64,000 bases of DNA from assembly GCA_917880885.1 (NCBI GenBank), contig OU862920.1, forward strand, positions 37,979,019-38,043,018, written 5' to 3'. The notes under the pieces were generated by a model that searched no databases, was not told where the DNA came from, and saw nothing but the letters and a program-made list of their open reading frames with translations. Shown here one piece after another: positions 19,085-29,596 of this stretch. Numbering within the stretch: the stretch's first letter is position 1; each line of letters opens with the position of its first letter. Made by a program: the position numbers and the translations under genes. The stretch is from Limnephilus marmoratus. Taxonomy: Eukaryota > Arthropoda > Insecta > Trichoptera > Limnephilidae.

Positions 19085-19482
19085 TAATAGCGGAAAGAAA
19101 ATAAAATATATAAAAAGAAGAGCCAGAGAAAGTATTCCATTGACCACCGGGCAGTCCCAACAAGAGCAGAGAATTTTATTGTTATGCCACGAAGGTCAGT
19201 GAATATCTTGTGATTTCATTGTACACAAGTAGGTTTGTATATGTGTAATATACGCACCAGATTTAAATGTCCAGGTTAAATTTTCCCCACAGGAAAAACT
19301 AAACCCTTTCACACACTTCCCAAATGATCATCTAGTGAATCCACGCTATGCAATTGCACTATATAAGTATTATAAATACAAAACAATACAAGAACAACAT
19401 GTCAACCTACCAGAGACCAAATGGGAAAATAATTCACCGACTCCAGATATTTTCATATCAGAGGGTTCAGCTCTGTGAAACT
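19085..19482 (+). CDS. Candidate exon pair with a small intron, product unrecognised
   Basis: One frame is open from about 19120 to a GTCAGTGA donor-like site after 19196 (ending RILLLCHE plus one base). Another runs from an acceptor-like GCACCAG at about 19260 to TGA at about 19480. Joining at these sites keeps the reading frame. The second exon reads LNVQVKFSPQEKLNPFTHFP and later NPRYAIALYK with no stop for over 70 codons, which is unusual here. There is no ATG in the long frame, consistent with an internal or terminal exon. I do not recognise the family; a retroelement origin is possible. The splice sites are weakly supported. Confidence 0.3.
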
Positions 19483-20773
19483 CCTAATTGGACTTATAAA
19501 TCCTACTGTTCCTTCAATATAAATATTTAAAAAAATCTTTTGTAATCCTAGATGTATTTAAAATGACTGATTTTTGCATTTTTATATATAAATTCTTTGA
19601 CAAATCTAATATGCCTAAATTTTGAATGAGACACCTAGGTATAATGCCAGTAGCCGAAATAACAAATAATAATAATTATTATTGAATCAATTTCAGCTCA
19701 ACTTGTTCAATAGCGACCCTTCTTATATAAGTACCCACACAATTGATAAGGCCATTGTAACTCCCAACCTACGCGCGGTTACAAAGGCACTATAATTATT
19801 TGCCCAAAATCGGACATTAACAGTAACTTCAGGTCCAAACAGTAACTCGTTGAGAGAGAATTATGCGTATGTACTGTTATTTAGCTGGCCACTTAACCAG
19901 CATTAAACTGAACTTAACTATTAAACCATATAATAACCAAGTTGTAATAGTGTTGATACGATGATTTTATCAGGTAGTTAAGTAGTTTTATTAACATCTG
20001 CATGCAGATATGCATCTTTACAATAAAACAATTAGGATCATTAACAGCAAATTATGAATGAGGGTGGATTTTAGTTTTGATACATTGAAAATAGAGTAAC
20101 TCATGCAGTTGGATGTAACTGCATAAGTTACTATAATGAAGTAATCTTGATGATTCCAAAATTTGGTTGCAGATAGTGAAAGATTGCAATCTTTTGAAAT
20201 TGTATTTTTAAAGGGCTTGGAACAGCGTATTATTATTGTAGGCGTATTTATGATAGGAATGAATTGAACTGAGCTATTAACCCCTAAAAACACGTAATCG
20301 TAATCGCGTTATACTTTCATAAGACCAAAACTCAGTAGTTTGGTCTCAATCTTACAATATTCACATTGTAAGATTGAATACAAAAAAAAATTCTGCGTTT
20401 TATAAATTTTAAATTAAATATCCCACTAGAAGGCTTAAAATATAATTTATTATTAAATATTCTAAAAATCCACACACTAGAAGACAGACGTAAAATAAAC
20501 ATTTTTATTCAAAATACTTAACTCTAAGTTTGACTGTTGCGAACTACTGCAACTCATAAACTTACGAATACCGACAGTAACTACACGACAAAATACACTA
20601 TTCTACGGTAGCATTCACAAGCGGAACTACATTACCCACTCTCCGATAAAACGATTTCACACTATGGGAAATCAGTACTTAGGTGATATTGACATATTTA
20701 ACATAAACTTGGCGAATTTTGTTGATCTTGTAAAAAACTTATTCCAAAACTATTCCTAAACATGTCTGTTTTT
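19483..20773. other. No gene recognised; old duplicated pieces
   Basis: Segments near 20030-20075 and 20285-20335 recur with changes near 21560-21610 and 22240-22290, so this region shares ancestry with the direct-repeat block downstream. At 20348-20376 a short hairpin AATCTTACAAT / ATTGTAAGATT is present. Confidence 0.4.
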
Positions 20774-21070
20774 CTGAAAACCTATGAAATCGCTGTATTT
20801 TTGTATTTTTATGACTTGTATGCTTTGGAAAGGAGTGTAAGGAGAATATATGACGCAAATGTGAATGGAAGAAGAAATTGGGGACGCCCGAGGAAGACAT
20901 GGCACGACCAAGTGAATCAGATACTTGAGTCGGGCCATGTGAAGAGTCGGAATAATAGAAGAGCATGAATGAGACGATGTATGAATGTGAACGAGGCAAG
21001 GAGTGTGTGCCAAGATCGAGTTGTTTGGCGGTCCGTCCTCTCTGCCTACCTCTTAGGGGAAACGGCGTGA
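20774..21070 (+). pseudogene. LINE reverse transcriptase, C-terminal remnant
   Basis: The frame contains ERSVRRIYDANVNGRRNWGR and continues PRKTWHDQVNQIL, the Gly/Arg/Pro-rich block near the end of many insect LINE reverse transcriptases, then after an in-frame TGA (20966-20968) NVNEARSVCQDRVVWRSVL and a terminal stop at 21068-21070. The single TGA could be a TGC-to-TGA change. Everything upstream is missing (5' truncation). Related remnants on the opposite strand lie at 57985-58200. Confidence 0.8.
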
Positions 21071-21225
21071 TGGTTAGTTAGTTAGTTAGTTAGTATGCTT
21101 TTTTATCTAATTTTATTTTTATTATTTCTGTATATGTTTAAAAATCATCTGTCATGAATTATTTGTACTACCAAAATGTAAAAGCCCTTTGGGCGTTAAA
21201 TAAATAAATAAATAAAAATAAAACG
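21071..21225 (+). repeat. LINE 3' UTR and tail with (GTTA)n and (AATA)n
   Basis: Directly after the RT stop comes a GTTA run (about 21072-21093), then a short UTR with AAAAGCCCTTTGGGCGTTAA, an inverted GCCC..GGGC pair, and a terminal AATA repeat. This is a typical LINE 3' end and marks the insertion's right border. Confidence 0.7.
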
Positions 21226-21472
21226 TCCCGAGCGACCTTACATTTTAAAAGCTATATATCTCCCTTCCTATCATGCAAACATATATATTTTTCTTTTAAC
21301 CAGAAAGAAAACGAAATAATGCTTCTTATTGTCTTTGAAATATGAAAGCTATCTTGCATAGATATTTTCCAATCTCGATCCAAAGTGACGGTTTCACAAT
21401 TTTCGCGCGAAACTGAGGCTTCCGGATTGTAAGGTGCGAATATATTGAACCAAGCAGACGGGTTAAAACACA
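21226..21472 (+). repeat. ~245-bp direct repeat, copy 1
   Basis: Begins AACGTCCCGAGCGACCTTAC and ends GAACCAAGCAGACGGGTTAA. It recurs in the same orientation at 22287-22502 with a small internal deletion. The copies are about 1,060 bp apart, LTR-like in spacing, but no TG..CA ends, primer site or coding sequence lies between them. Confidence 0.8.
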
Positions 21473-22286
21473 ATAATAAAGCAGTCGATGATTTTACTAG
21501 GCGGTAAAAATAGCTCGATTAACATCCGTCATATAACATCGCAGTAATGTTACAGTAAAATATTCAGGATCATTAACAGTAATTAAAATATTTATGAGGA
21601 TGGGTTTCAGTAAGCGAGTAGTCAAAATTTGCATCAAAATCTAATTAATAATACAATCGGCAAACATTCCGGCCCAACCTTGAGTTGTGGGATAAATTTG
21701 CAAAGCACAAAGCGAATTATTAATTCAGTTAAAGTGGTGTGGCGACAAATTGGGTTGAAAGTTAGTCTCGTTTCGGTCGATAGGGAGTCGCTTAGAGCCT
21801 TTAACGGTTTTGCAACAAATACTCCTACAAAAGGGGGAGTATTTGCAGCCTAATGGAAATGTCTGGGTGACATTTTGGTGGTAAGATACATAACACCCCC
21901 CTTCTAGAGTGCTTAAGGACATATTCACCAAAGAAAGTTCCGACGGAACTAGAACATAATACATCAGAAAAGGAAATTCTCCCGAGTTCCCGGCGGAGTC
22001 TGGAACTCTTGAAATACAACCTTTTAAAAATGTATCCATACAAGAGTATACGTTATTGATTAAGTTTACCTATCATGAAAAGGTTATAGAAAACTGCGAT
22101 ACCTCTTAAAAACGTATGATCTGTGTTTGACTTCTTGACATCAGTATAGAACAAATACAAACTTCATATTTTTTAGCGAAGCTCGAACTACCGACAAGTG
22201 ATGTACATCAATTACGTTTTTAAAACCCGTCTGCTTTTTTAGGAATAAAACACGTATTCGCGTTATACACTTTCATGAGACCAAAA

Positions 22287-22502
22287 ACGTCCCGAGCGAC
22301 CTTACATTTTAAAAGCTATATATCACTCACGCAAACGTATGTATTTTTCTTTTAACGCTTCTTATTGTCTTTGAAATATGAAAACAATATTGCATAGATA
22401 TTTTACAATCTCGATCCAAAGTGACGGTTTCAGAATTTTCGCGCGAAACTGAGGGTTCCGGATTGTAAGGTGCGAATATATTGAACCAAGCAGACGGGTT
22501 AA
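22287..22502 (+). repeat. ~215-bp direct repeat, copy 2
   Basis: Direct copy of 21226-21472; about 25 bp around CCAGAAAGAAAACGAAAT are absent here. The 45 bp just before it (22240-22286, ending CATGAGACCAAA) resemble 20285-20335, so the repeated unit was originally longer. Confidence 0.8.
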
Positions 22503-23280
22503 TTTGTCAGTGTTTAAAACGATCTCTAATTATGGTCTTTTAAAATACACTTGAACCTCGTAATATTTTATTTATTCCAGGTACGATGTCAGTAACTATT
22601 CAAATGAAAGCCTACAAAAATCGATTTAAGTATTAGATTAACTTTATAAATGATAATGTCAAGTAAAAAACTAAAAAGTTCTTTAATTGTGTAGGGATTA
22701 GCAAAAATTATAGTTTCACACTTCCAAACCTATTTGAAGCACTCTTGAAAAGTTCGCGACAAACAAGCAGAGTTCTGCTTTCGAATTGTTTTTCAGAATA
22801 TTATTAAAAAGAAATGGTCATTGTTTATAAACAAAAATATAATACATTTATTATTTGTTGATGAATCAATTACAAAATAATTTGTTTTGGCACGCCGTAG
22901 AAACACAAAAACAAACCTTTTCCATACATTCTATTCTTAGCGAACGATGGGTTAACATATTAATTACGAACACGATATATACGGGTTTTATTCGAACCGA
23001 ATTCATTTATACAATGTAAACATTGTATTGGATATTTTTTCCTATTTTTTATTTGTATTTAAATTTATTATGAAATTATATCTAACACCAAATTATTCAA
23101 TAATATGATAATTCATACACGTGTTCAAAAATACATATTTTTATTGACACGAACTTATCATTTTTGTAATAAAATCATTTAATCTCAAAATTACTTCTAA
23201 AACTAAAATCCAGACATCTTGAAACATAAAAACACTCAATTTTTTTAGTAAATACAGGTAGTCTAAACTTAAAAAAAAAT
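22503..23280. other. No gene recognised
   Basis: A/T-rich; the only local structure I see is a short palindrome ACAATGTAAACATTGT near 23012. Confidence 0.4.
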
Positions 23281-23782
23281 AACGAGTGCGGTTCACACGC
23301 GGTAGAAGCGATACTTTACCAAAATCAATATCAACCAATAGGAGCCTTTAGTGTGGTCATAATCAAGCGCAAGGGCGGATCCAGTGGGGGGGGTCATGGG
23401 GTCATGACCCCCCCCTGGGCTAGGTCCAGAACCTAGGTGGACCACTAATTAAAATTGTTAAGCATAAATTTTTTATATATTTTTTGTATCTATTTTTATC
23501 AAAATTACCAACCTGCTTTTTACTTATATATCTATCATTATCAAAATTAAATTATAACTTCTTGTGACTTGACCACGACTATGTGACCCCCCCCCCCTGG
23601 TGCCAAAGCTGGATCCGCCCTTGATCAAGCGGTCAATGAGCGCAGACCTAGCGTCATTTCCGTTTCAGATCTCAACTAATATAATCAAAGCGGTCAATGA
23701 GCGCAGTTTGATGCTTGGCGGGTGCTGTATCATGCTGTATGTGCAAATCACAACGAGGCTAAAGAAGTTTCATTTAAAAAAT
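23281..23782 (+). repeat. Family ii element split by a hAT-like MITE
   Basis: The left part (23281-23369) begins GAGTGCGGTTCACACGCGGT and AGAAGCGATACTTTACC. The right part (23632-23782) has GCGTCATTTCCGTTTCAG and ends AAAGAAGTTTCATTTAAA. The words CAAAGCGGTCAATGAGCGCA are duplicated at about 23630 and 23688, so a short tandem duplication also occurred. The inserted MITE occupies 23370-23623. Confidence 0.8.
23370..23623. mobile_element. hAT-like MITE with 15-bp TIRs and 8-bp target duplication
   Basis: The ends CAAGGGCGGATCCAG and CTGGATCCGCCCTTG are perfect inverted repeats. They are flanked on both sides by ATCAAGCG (23362-23369 and 23624-23631). An 8-bp duplication is characteristic of the hAT superfamily. 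The 254-bp body is non-coding, with runs of G and C near the two ends (about 23386-23417 and 23586-23597). Confidence 0.92.
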
Positions 23783-24647
23783 AGGTTGTTACAAACAACT
23801 TTTTCATGTTGCAGTGAACCTTGTTTATTTTTTTTATTTTATGTTTTGTATACTTCACATGATGTGACTTTATTGATAAATTTTGAGGGAAAAGGATACA
23901 CTTAATGCATACATGGGTCGAACCTGACCCGAGAGAGGAAGTAACTCCTAAAATAAAATTTGAAACTTGACGCACGTGCCCTTATTACAGTGTTCTGGGT
24001 TATTGTTTGCAACTGAGAAGGGGTGTAGGAATATCGAAAGACTGTTGAATTACAGTCGATCAAAGGTTTGTCCCAAGTATTCCAGTTGTGTTCATGAAAT
24101 TATACAATAAAATTATACAATAAAATCCCCCCAGAATTAAACATTAAAACATGCAAAATGACATCTATCGGTTCAATAATAAATAAATGGTTGATTGGTT
24201 TAGGTAGGGTTGAGTCTGAAAAATTATTAAATAATGTCACTTAAAACTTAAACTTTTACATGGTTAACTATTAAATGGCACAACCAGTAAAATCTTAGTA
24301 TACTTATAGGTATTTAATCTAAAAAAAAAAAAAAAAACACTTTGTTTTTTTTTTGGTACAGAATATATTTTTGGCATTTTTCACCAGCATTTGGTTCCTT
24401 AGAACGGGCAATCTGCCTAGCTAGGAACTAATATAGACAAACAAGACATAATAACACTTGTATACATTTTAATATTTACAGTTATTTTGAAATATTATTA
24501 TTATGTTATATTTGCTGTATAAATGTATCTTATGTAATAAATAAATAAAATAAAATAAAACAAATTACAATAATACAAAATAAAACCATGAGAATAGATA
24601 TACGAAAAATAAGGAAATGTTGAAGCAGTTACATATCTTATAACTTA

Positions 24648-24777
24648 GGGAACGTACCCATACTAAGTGACACGTTTAGGGGGCGGGTCTTCAAAATGTC
24701 ACGCTCGGTACAAATGAGCGGCGGCGCGGCAGCGGGCTTAGGTTTTTGGTCACCGGGGGGTGGGGGGGGGGGGGGTT
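24648..24777 (+). mobile_element. Truncated copy of the GGGAACGTACCC MITE
   Basis: Starts at the TIR GGGAACGTACCCATACTA after a TTA. The order TGACACGTTTAGGGGG, GTCACGCTC, AAATGAGCGGC, GGTCACCGGGG matches the complement of 30243-30406. The far TIR is missing; the sequence ends after a long G run and TTAAAAAA. Confidence 0.75.
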
Positions 24778-24829
24778 AAAAAACGCACATGAGATGAGGA
24801 AAAGAAATTAAACAAGACTCCCCTTCGGA

Positions 24830-25001
24830 AAAAAACGACTGTGCTTTAGACTTCACGACTGAAATAAAACTTCGCCAACTTATATGTCCCTTATAATTTC
24901 TGTTCGCCTCGCCCGATCACACTTTTCATAACGCTCTCGTCACGTATTCACCAGCTTACTCCCCGAGTCAAGCGTGCGTAAAGAAGTTTTACTTCAAAAA
25001 A
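24830..25001 (+). repeat. Short inverted-end element, family iii
   Basis: Starts AAAAACGACTGTGCTTTAGA and ends CGTAAAGAAGTTTTACTTCA. Internal words GTTCGCCTCGCCCGATCACA and CGTCACGTATTCACC recur, complemented, at 28018-28188 and 31909-32292. Confidence 0.8.
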
Positions 25002-25302
25002 ACCCAGAGTCAAATCCAGTTGATGTACGGAGCAAATAAAATATTTGGCAAAAAACCATAAGAAATAAAAAAGTTAACAAATTTAAACGTAAGTTACGAA
25101 AATAATTCATTGATGCACTCTAAAATTTTATTTTTTTCAAATAATATATATAGGAGTATTTTTTTAATTTTTTCTTGTTTTTATAAATACGAGTATTTTT
25201 CGGTTTTTTTCATATTTTCTTATTTTTATTCATATTTTCTGGTTTTTATTCATATTATTCGTAAGGATTGTATTAGATAACTATGACCTATTAAAAAAAT
25301 AC

Positions 25303-25500
25303 AAGTGTGCAGTTCACACACGGTAAACGTGAAAAGAGTGGAGAGCCTACAAAGCACCGCACAAAGAGGAGACAATCTTATTATCTCGCAGGCTAAATCG
25401 TATAGTTTGTATGTGATTTTATGTTTGTTTATTTTTAGTGTCACTATTTTTCGTTTCATCGAGTTTCAAATCACATCGGCGCTAAAAAAATTTTCACGAA
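25303..25500 (+). repeat. Short inverted-end element, family i
   Basis: GTGTGCAGTTCACACACGGT at the left end and GCGCTAAAAAAATTTTCACG at the right. Internal ACCGCACAAAGAGGAGACAA and TTTTTCGTTTCATCGAGTTT are family i words. It is shorter than the 14.4-kb copies. Confidence 0.8.
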
Positions 25501-25608
25501 CACAAAAATAAATAAATACGTGCAACACAACATTTGTCTGGTAAACACATTTTCACGGCCAAAAATATTAACGTGATTTATTATGTTTGAGCTACTATGC
25601 TCATTTGC

Positions 25609-25740
25609 ACTTCCTCTTTCTTTAGACAACATTTTAAACAGCGTTGCCTAACATGAAGGCATTACGTCATGGCTGATGTGATGGACACTGTAACCTTCCT
25701 TACGAAAAGTTGGCTAAAGAAAGAGGAAGTGCAATTCATG
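25609..25740. repeat. Foldback element related to the 40.4- and 51.7-kb foldbacks
   Basis: The left arm TTGCACTTCCTCTTTCTTTA (25609) pairs with the right arm TAAAGAAAGAGGAAGTGCAA (about 25715-25734). Inside, GATGGACACTGTAA and CGAAAAGTTGGC echo the words in the other two foldbacks. Non-coding. Confidence 0.7.
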
Positions 25741-26554
25741 CCCGTTTTAATGAATTAGCCAAAATGATTTCTTGGACCTCCGGACTCCGGAGTATTGATC
25801 ATTTGCTGAGACTGTGAAGGGTGGAACGTTGAAAAGGATTTGAATGGAATCTAATTACTTGTAATGTATTTTGTGAGCGGAGGGGGCCAGTCCAACAAAA
25901 GAGTATTTTGATACCTACAAGGAAACTTTCTTTGAATCGAACAATATCATCCGCAAGGTACAAGGAAAACAAATGTCGAGATGGGATAAGGTTGTATTCT
26001 TCCTTTCTTGCTTTGTACTTGATTTCTTAAGAAAAAACTTGATATAATGGCTTTGTCAAAGCCTTGAAACTACAACGGTATTTTGTTATTATCTACCTGA
26101 AAATCTTTTATCATTCTAAGTAGATATTCAGAGAACAACCATAATTCTGAAATACTGATAATAATTGTGGTAAGTAATATTTAGGTAATGTTTTTTAATG
26201 TTTAAACACATTTTTTGCGAAATGGCAAGATGTTAAACATTTTAATTAATTAATAGTAAAATTAATATCTATTCTGTTTCATGTTTCACCTGTAAATTTT
26301 GTAATTACTATACCTACGAGTTTATTTCCATGCCATTTACAACTTAGAAACTTTAAAATTTATTGTAATGCACTATCTTTCCTTAAATGTATCTGTATAC
26401 CTACCTTACATATGATGTTTACTGATTATCTTTTTATAGTAGTTCATCTTTTTTTAATTAAAAACTCTCTGTATTATAAACTTGTCATGTAAAATCCCAT
26501 CAGGGCGTTTAAAATCATTAAGTAAAAAAATATATCTAATTTTCTTTTTTTTAC

Positions 26555-26885
26555 ATGAGCTCCACACAGGAGGCCCTGAGTAAAATAATTTCCCTCAGAG
26601 CCTATGTCATCTTTGGGGATGCTGTGTGGAGGGTTTTTTAAAGGAAAGGAAGGAGAGGAGAGTTCTTGGAAGGAAAAGGGTTTAAAGAATGGGTAGGAAT
26701 CTGGGGTTCAGTGTGTCCAGGTCATCCGCCTCCAAGACCTAGACAAACCTCACCCTATGAACCCGGGCATCCCTGCTAAATCACCAAACGTAGCAAACCA
26801 CTTGGGGTGACCTATGGCAGAGGTGTTGGTTATCCAATAAAGGTTCCCGGGGCGGCGGTACCTGTTCCCGCTTCCCAAATTATAA
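26555..26885 (-). repeat. SINE family B with LINE-type 3' tail
   Basis: Read on the minus strand, the body (26885 to about 26690) contains GGTACCGCCGCCCCGGGAAC, GGTTTGCTACGTTTGGTGAT and AGGGATGCCCGGGTTCATAG. It is followed by the tail at 26555-26640 with the outer stem TCCACACAG / CTGTGTGGA (26561-26569 and 26622-26630) and an inner CCCTGAG-type stem. This tail is the same as that of the LINE at 59816-60648. SINEs often borrow the 3' tail of the LINE that mobilises them. Confidence 0.75.
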
Positions 26886-27064
26886 ATTATTTTTAAATGT
26901 TTCGTATGATATTTCTTCAATGATATACTCGTAGTTGCATGTTTCGTTTATAATGATTATTACCTTTCGTCCTCTTCAATTATATAAAAAAACATTTGTT
27001 TAAAAATTCCACTAAAAAATTTCACGTTAAATTATTGAAACGGTGTATCTTTTATAACAAAGTC

Positions 27065-27453
27065 GACGGCCGGCGTAGTGCCGCGGTAAGGCGCTTGACT
27101 CGCATTCCGAAGGTCGCGGGATCGAATCCCGGCGTGGCAAATAAATTTTATTTAATTAATTTATGTATTTCTCAATTTATTCATTTAAAACATTATATAG
27201 TATACTTGCGGCATGTTCCAGAGTGGAAGATACTCTCAGTATCGCCCTGGTGTAAGACACCAGTCACAATTGAAACTTTGCTTGAAATGGCTTCTGCCGT
27301 GTTTGGTGACCAGATCTGAATAGCCAGGTACTTCCCCACCTTCCTCTTTCCTATCTACTTCCCCACCCCACTGCCTTCAGCCTCACAACATACCCCACTC
27401 GGGGATGCCATGGTCCCACTGGCTTCAGACGGGAGCAGTTGGGACTCTTGTTC
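27065..27453 (+). repeat. SINE family A, full-length copy
   Basis: The tRNA-like head has GGCGTAGTGCCGCGGTAAGG (A box) and GGGATCGAATCCC (B box). The body matches 16872-17284 block by block and ends GGGAGCAGTTGGGACTCTTG. The 107-codon open frame across it is a by-product of the repeat. Confidence 0.85.
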
Positions 27454-27481
27454 TAAAAAAGTGACCTACATATTATAAGTT

Positions 27482-27700
27482 TTTAAAGTGAAAACTTCTT
27501 TAGCACCGTTGTTTGAAACTCGGTGAAACTAAAAATAAAATAAGACAAACATTAAAAAGATACAAACACAAACATTTTTAGGATTTAGCATAATCGGTCT
27601 CCTCTTTGTGTGGGGTTTCGTAGCCTTCCCACCGGTCTACTTTAGTTTTCTGAAGGTTTCACTTCTACCGACTGTGAATTCCACACTCTGATTTTTTTTA
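27482..27700 (-). repeat. Short inverted-end element, family i
   Basis: Begins AAGTGAAAACTTCTTTAGCA and ends AAGGTTTCACTTCTACCGAC followed by TGTGAATTCCACACTCTG. Minus orientation relative to the 14.4-kb pair. Confidence 0.8.
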
Positions 27701-27707
27701 ACATTAA

Positions 27708-27896
27708 CTACACACAGGACGACGGGAGGCCCTGTGGAATATCTTTGGGGATGCTGTGTGGAGGGTCTGATTCGTAGAAACGACCTGTTCTCATGTGTAA
27801 AATGTCAAATGTTCGGCGTATTTTTCGACTGTGCACCGGTTCCGAAGGAATCAATGACACTAATTCCTCGGAGAAGCTTTCAATTATAAATGTCAA
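27708..27896 (-). pseudogene. LINE ORF2 C-terminal remnant, family of the 59.8-kb LINE
   Basis: The minus-strand frame contains SEELVSLIPSEPVHSRKIRR and ILHMRTGRF, matching EELASLIPSAPVHSRETRQ and ICHMRTGRFFDSF at 60123-60584. About 40 codons between these and the tail are deleted, and the two-stem tail (27712-27770) is decayed. Confidence 0.75.
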
Positions 27897-28017
27897 GTAT
27901 AATCTATGATAATATTATTAGTACTAATACATTATTTTATAATTTAAAGTTTATCTCAGTTGTTATTTATTTGTACAAACATCTTAACGATAGTTTTGTA
28001 AAAATATTTCAATTATT

Positions 28018-28188
28018 TTTTTAAGTAAAACTTCTTTACGGACGCTTGACTTGGGGAGTAAGCTGATGAACGCGTGACGAGAGCGTTATGAAAAGTGTGA
28101 TCGGGCGAGGCGAACGGAAGTTGAGAGAGAGATATAAGTTAGTGAAGTTTTACTTCAGTCGTGTGGTCTAAAGCACACTCGTTTTTTT
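28018..28188 (-). repeat. Short inverted-end element, family iii
   Basis: Begins AAGTAAAACTTCTTTACGGA and ends AGTTTTACTTCAGTCGTGTG followed by GTCTAAAGCACACTCG. It is the complement of the order seen at 24830-25001. Confidence 0.8.
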
Positions 28189-28294
28189 ATAAATGGTATG
28201 TTCTTCAAAAGTATTGATTTATGAAAATTATTTTCCCAAATAATTAAAGTAATTCCATAAAAATCACAAATCTAAAACAGCCGTTCCACACATT

Positions 28295-28531
28295 TAGGGT
28301 GGATGATATTTTCAGTACCACCCTGCTGCACTGAAAATTCGCCCTGATGTACACCATTCTAGACCGAAGCTTGATTGAAATGGCTTTAGAAGTGTTTGGT
28401 GACCAGATCTAAATAGCTAGGTAATTCCCCACCTTTCTCTTACTCGTATTCTTCTTCTTCCAAACTGGTCCCCCAACTGGTTGACCAGACGGTTGGTAGC
28501 AGCTGGAACTCTTGTGTGGTATTCACCATTA
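28295..28531 (+). repeat. SINE family A, 5'-truncated and diverged
   Basis: Lacks the tRNA head. TTTGGTGACCAGATCTAAAT, TAGCTAGGTAATTCCCCACC and GCAGCTGGAACTCTTGTGTG follow the SINE A order. It is more diverged than the two full copies. Confidence 0.65.
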
Positions 28532-29167
28532 CTCTCGTTTGATTAAATAACGTAAAGTGTAAAAACATCAGTTAATATATTCCATTCTGAATGTGTGAAA
28601 AATGATAATGAATGAATGAATCCGTTAATTTAAAAACAGTTTCCTACATCACGGATTCGATATTTTATTACGCCCACACACCATTAGTGAAATTTACTTG
28701 TCAAATAAATATATTGTAATTAATTTAAATCGGTGTAGAAATATGGTCTACAATATGAAAAAAAGCATAGATATAGGCAGGTATAAATCACACAGACTAA
28801 AATCTGGATGTTTGCCATCAATTAAACGATTGCGAAAAATCTCGCTCCCAATACAAGACTTTTTTTTTGTTTACTGTGAGATAGATATATTTTTATTGGT
28901 TGTTCCCGACTAAGGGGAGAATGTTTATCCAATCCTCGTTTAATCCTACAACGAGAGTGTTCCTGGTAAACCACCCCACCCTCCCCTCTCCCTTCCTCCA
29001 CCGACAAACCCCCTGCAAAACAACGTTCTACAAAGTTTTACACAAAAAAATATATTTATTCTTGTTTGGGAAACACTTCAGTTGCTTAATCCTTCTGGTC
29101 AACTTCCCGGGAGTTACGTGACTAGTGTTGGGCAAACGTGTTCTGCAAGTTTATATTTGCGCCATTA

Positions 29168-29262
29168 CAAGTCTGTTAGTTCCGTGGACGTAGGACATGG
29201 GCCTGTTTGGTCAGTTAGTTCCGTGGACGTAGGGCACAGCCCTATTTAGGAATACAAAGTGG
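29168..29262 (+). repeat. Tandem duplication of ~46 bp
   Basis: GTTAGTTCCGTGGACGTAGG occurs twice, at about 29177 and 29214, each followed by GACATGGGCCT or GCACAGCCCT. The surroundings are G+C-richer than average. Confidence 0.7.
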
Positions 29263-29596
29263 CGGCGAGTGTGTACTGTAATCGATTGTTTGTTTTTATG
29301 CCGTTGTTGAAAAGAAAATAATCTCAACACTTGGTTTCTGCTTTTGGTTTATCTTTTAGTTAGCCCTACAATAGTTGTTCGTGTTGGTAGTTTGTTTTCC
29401 TTTTTGTGAGGAAAAAAGAACAGGCGGATTGTTTTATCGAAAATATATCTTGAAGTAGAAACCGTAGTGTATAATAATACAAATCTATATAAATTTTGTG
29501 AAGGGGTGTATGTTACATGGGGGTAATGTGCACTAACTTCGAGAGGAAATTCAGCACACTTGAAGTTTAAAATAATAGGAAAATAATTACTGTCTA

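Noticed and set aside
21072..21093. (GTTA)n as a telomere-like repeat
   Set aside because: The unit is 4 bp, not TTAGG, and it follows a LINE stop codon as part of its 3' end.
23381..23420. Poly(G)/(C) runs near 23.4, 24.76, 30.3, 40.27 and 55.2 kb as G-quadruplex regulators
   Set aside because: Most are subterminal homopolymer runs inside MITEs; no link to a gene is visible.
26996..27319. 107-codon open frame with Arg-rich start
   Set aside because: It lies across the tRNA-like head and body of a SINE A copy; the peptide is a by-product of the repeat.
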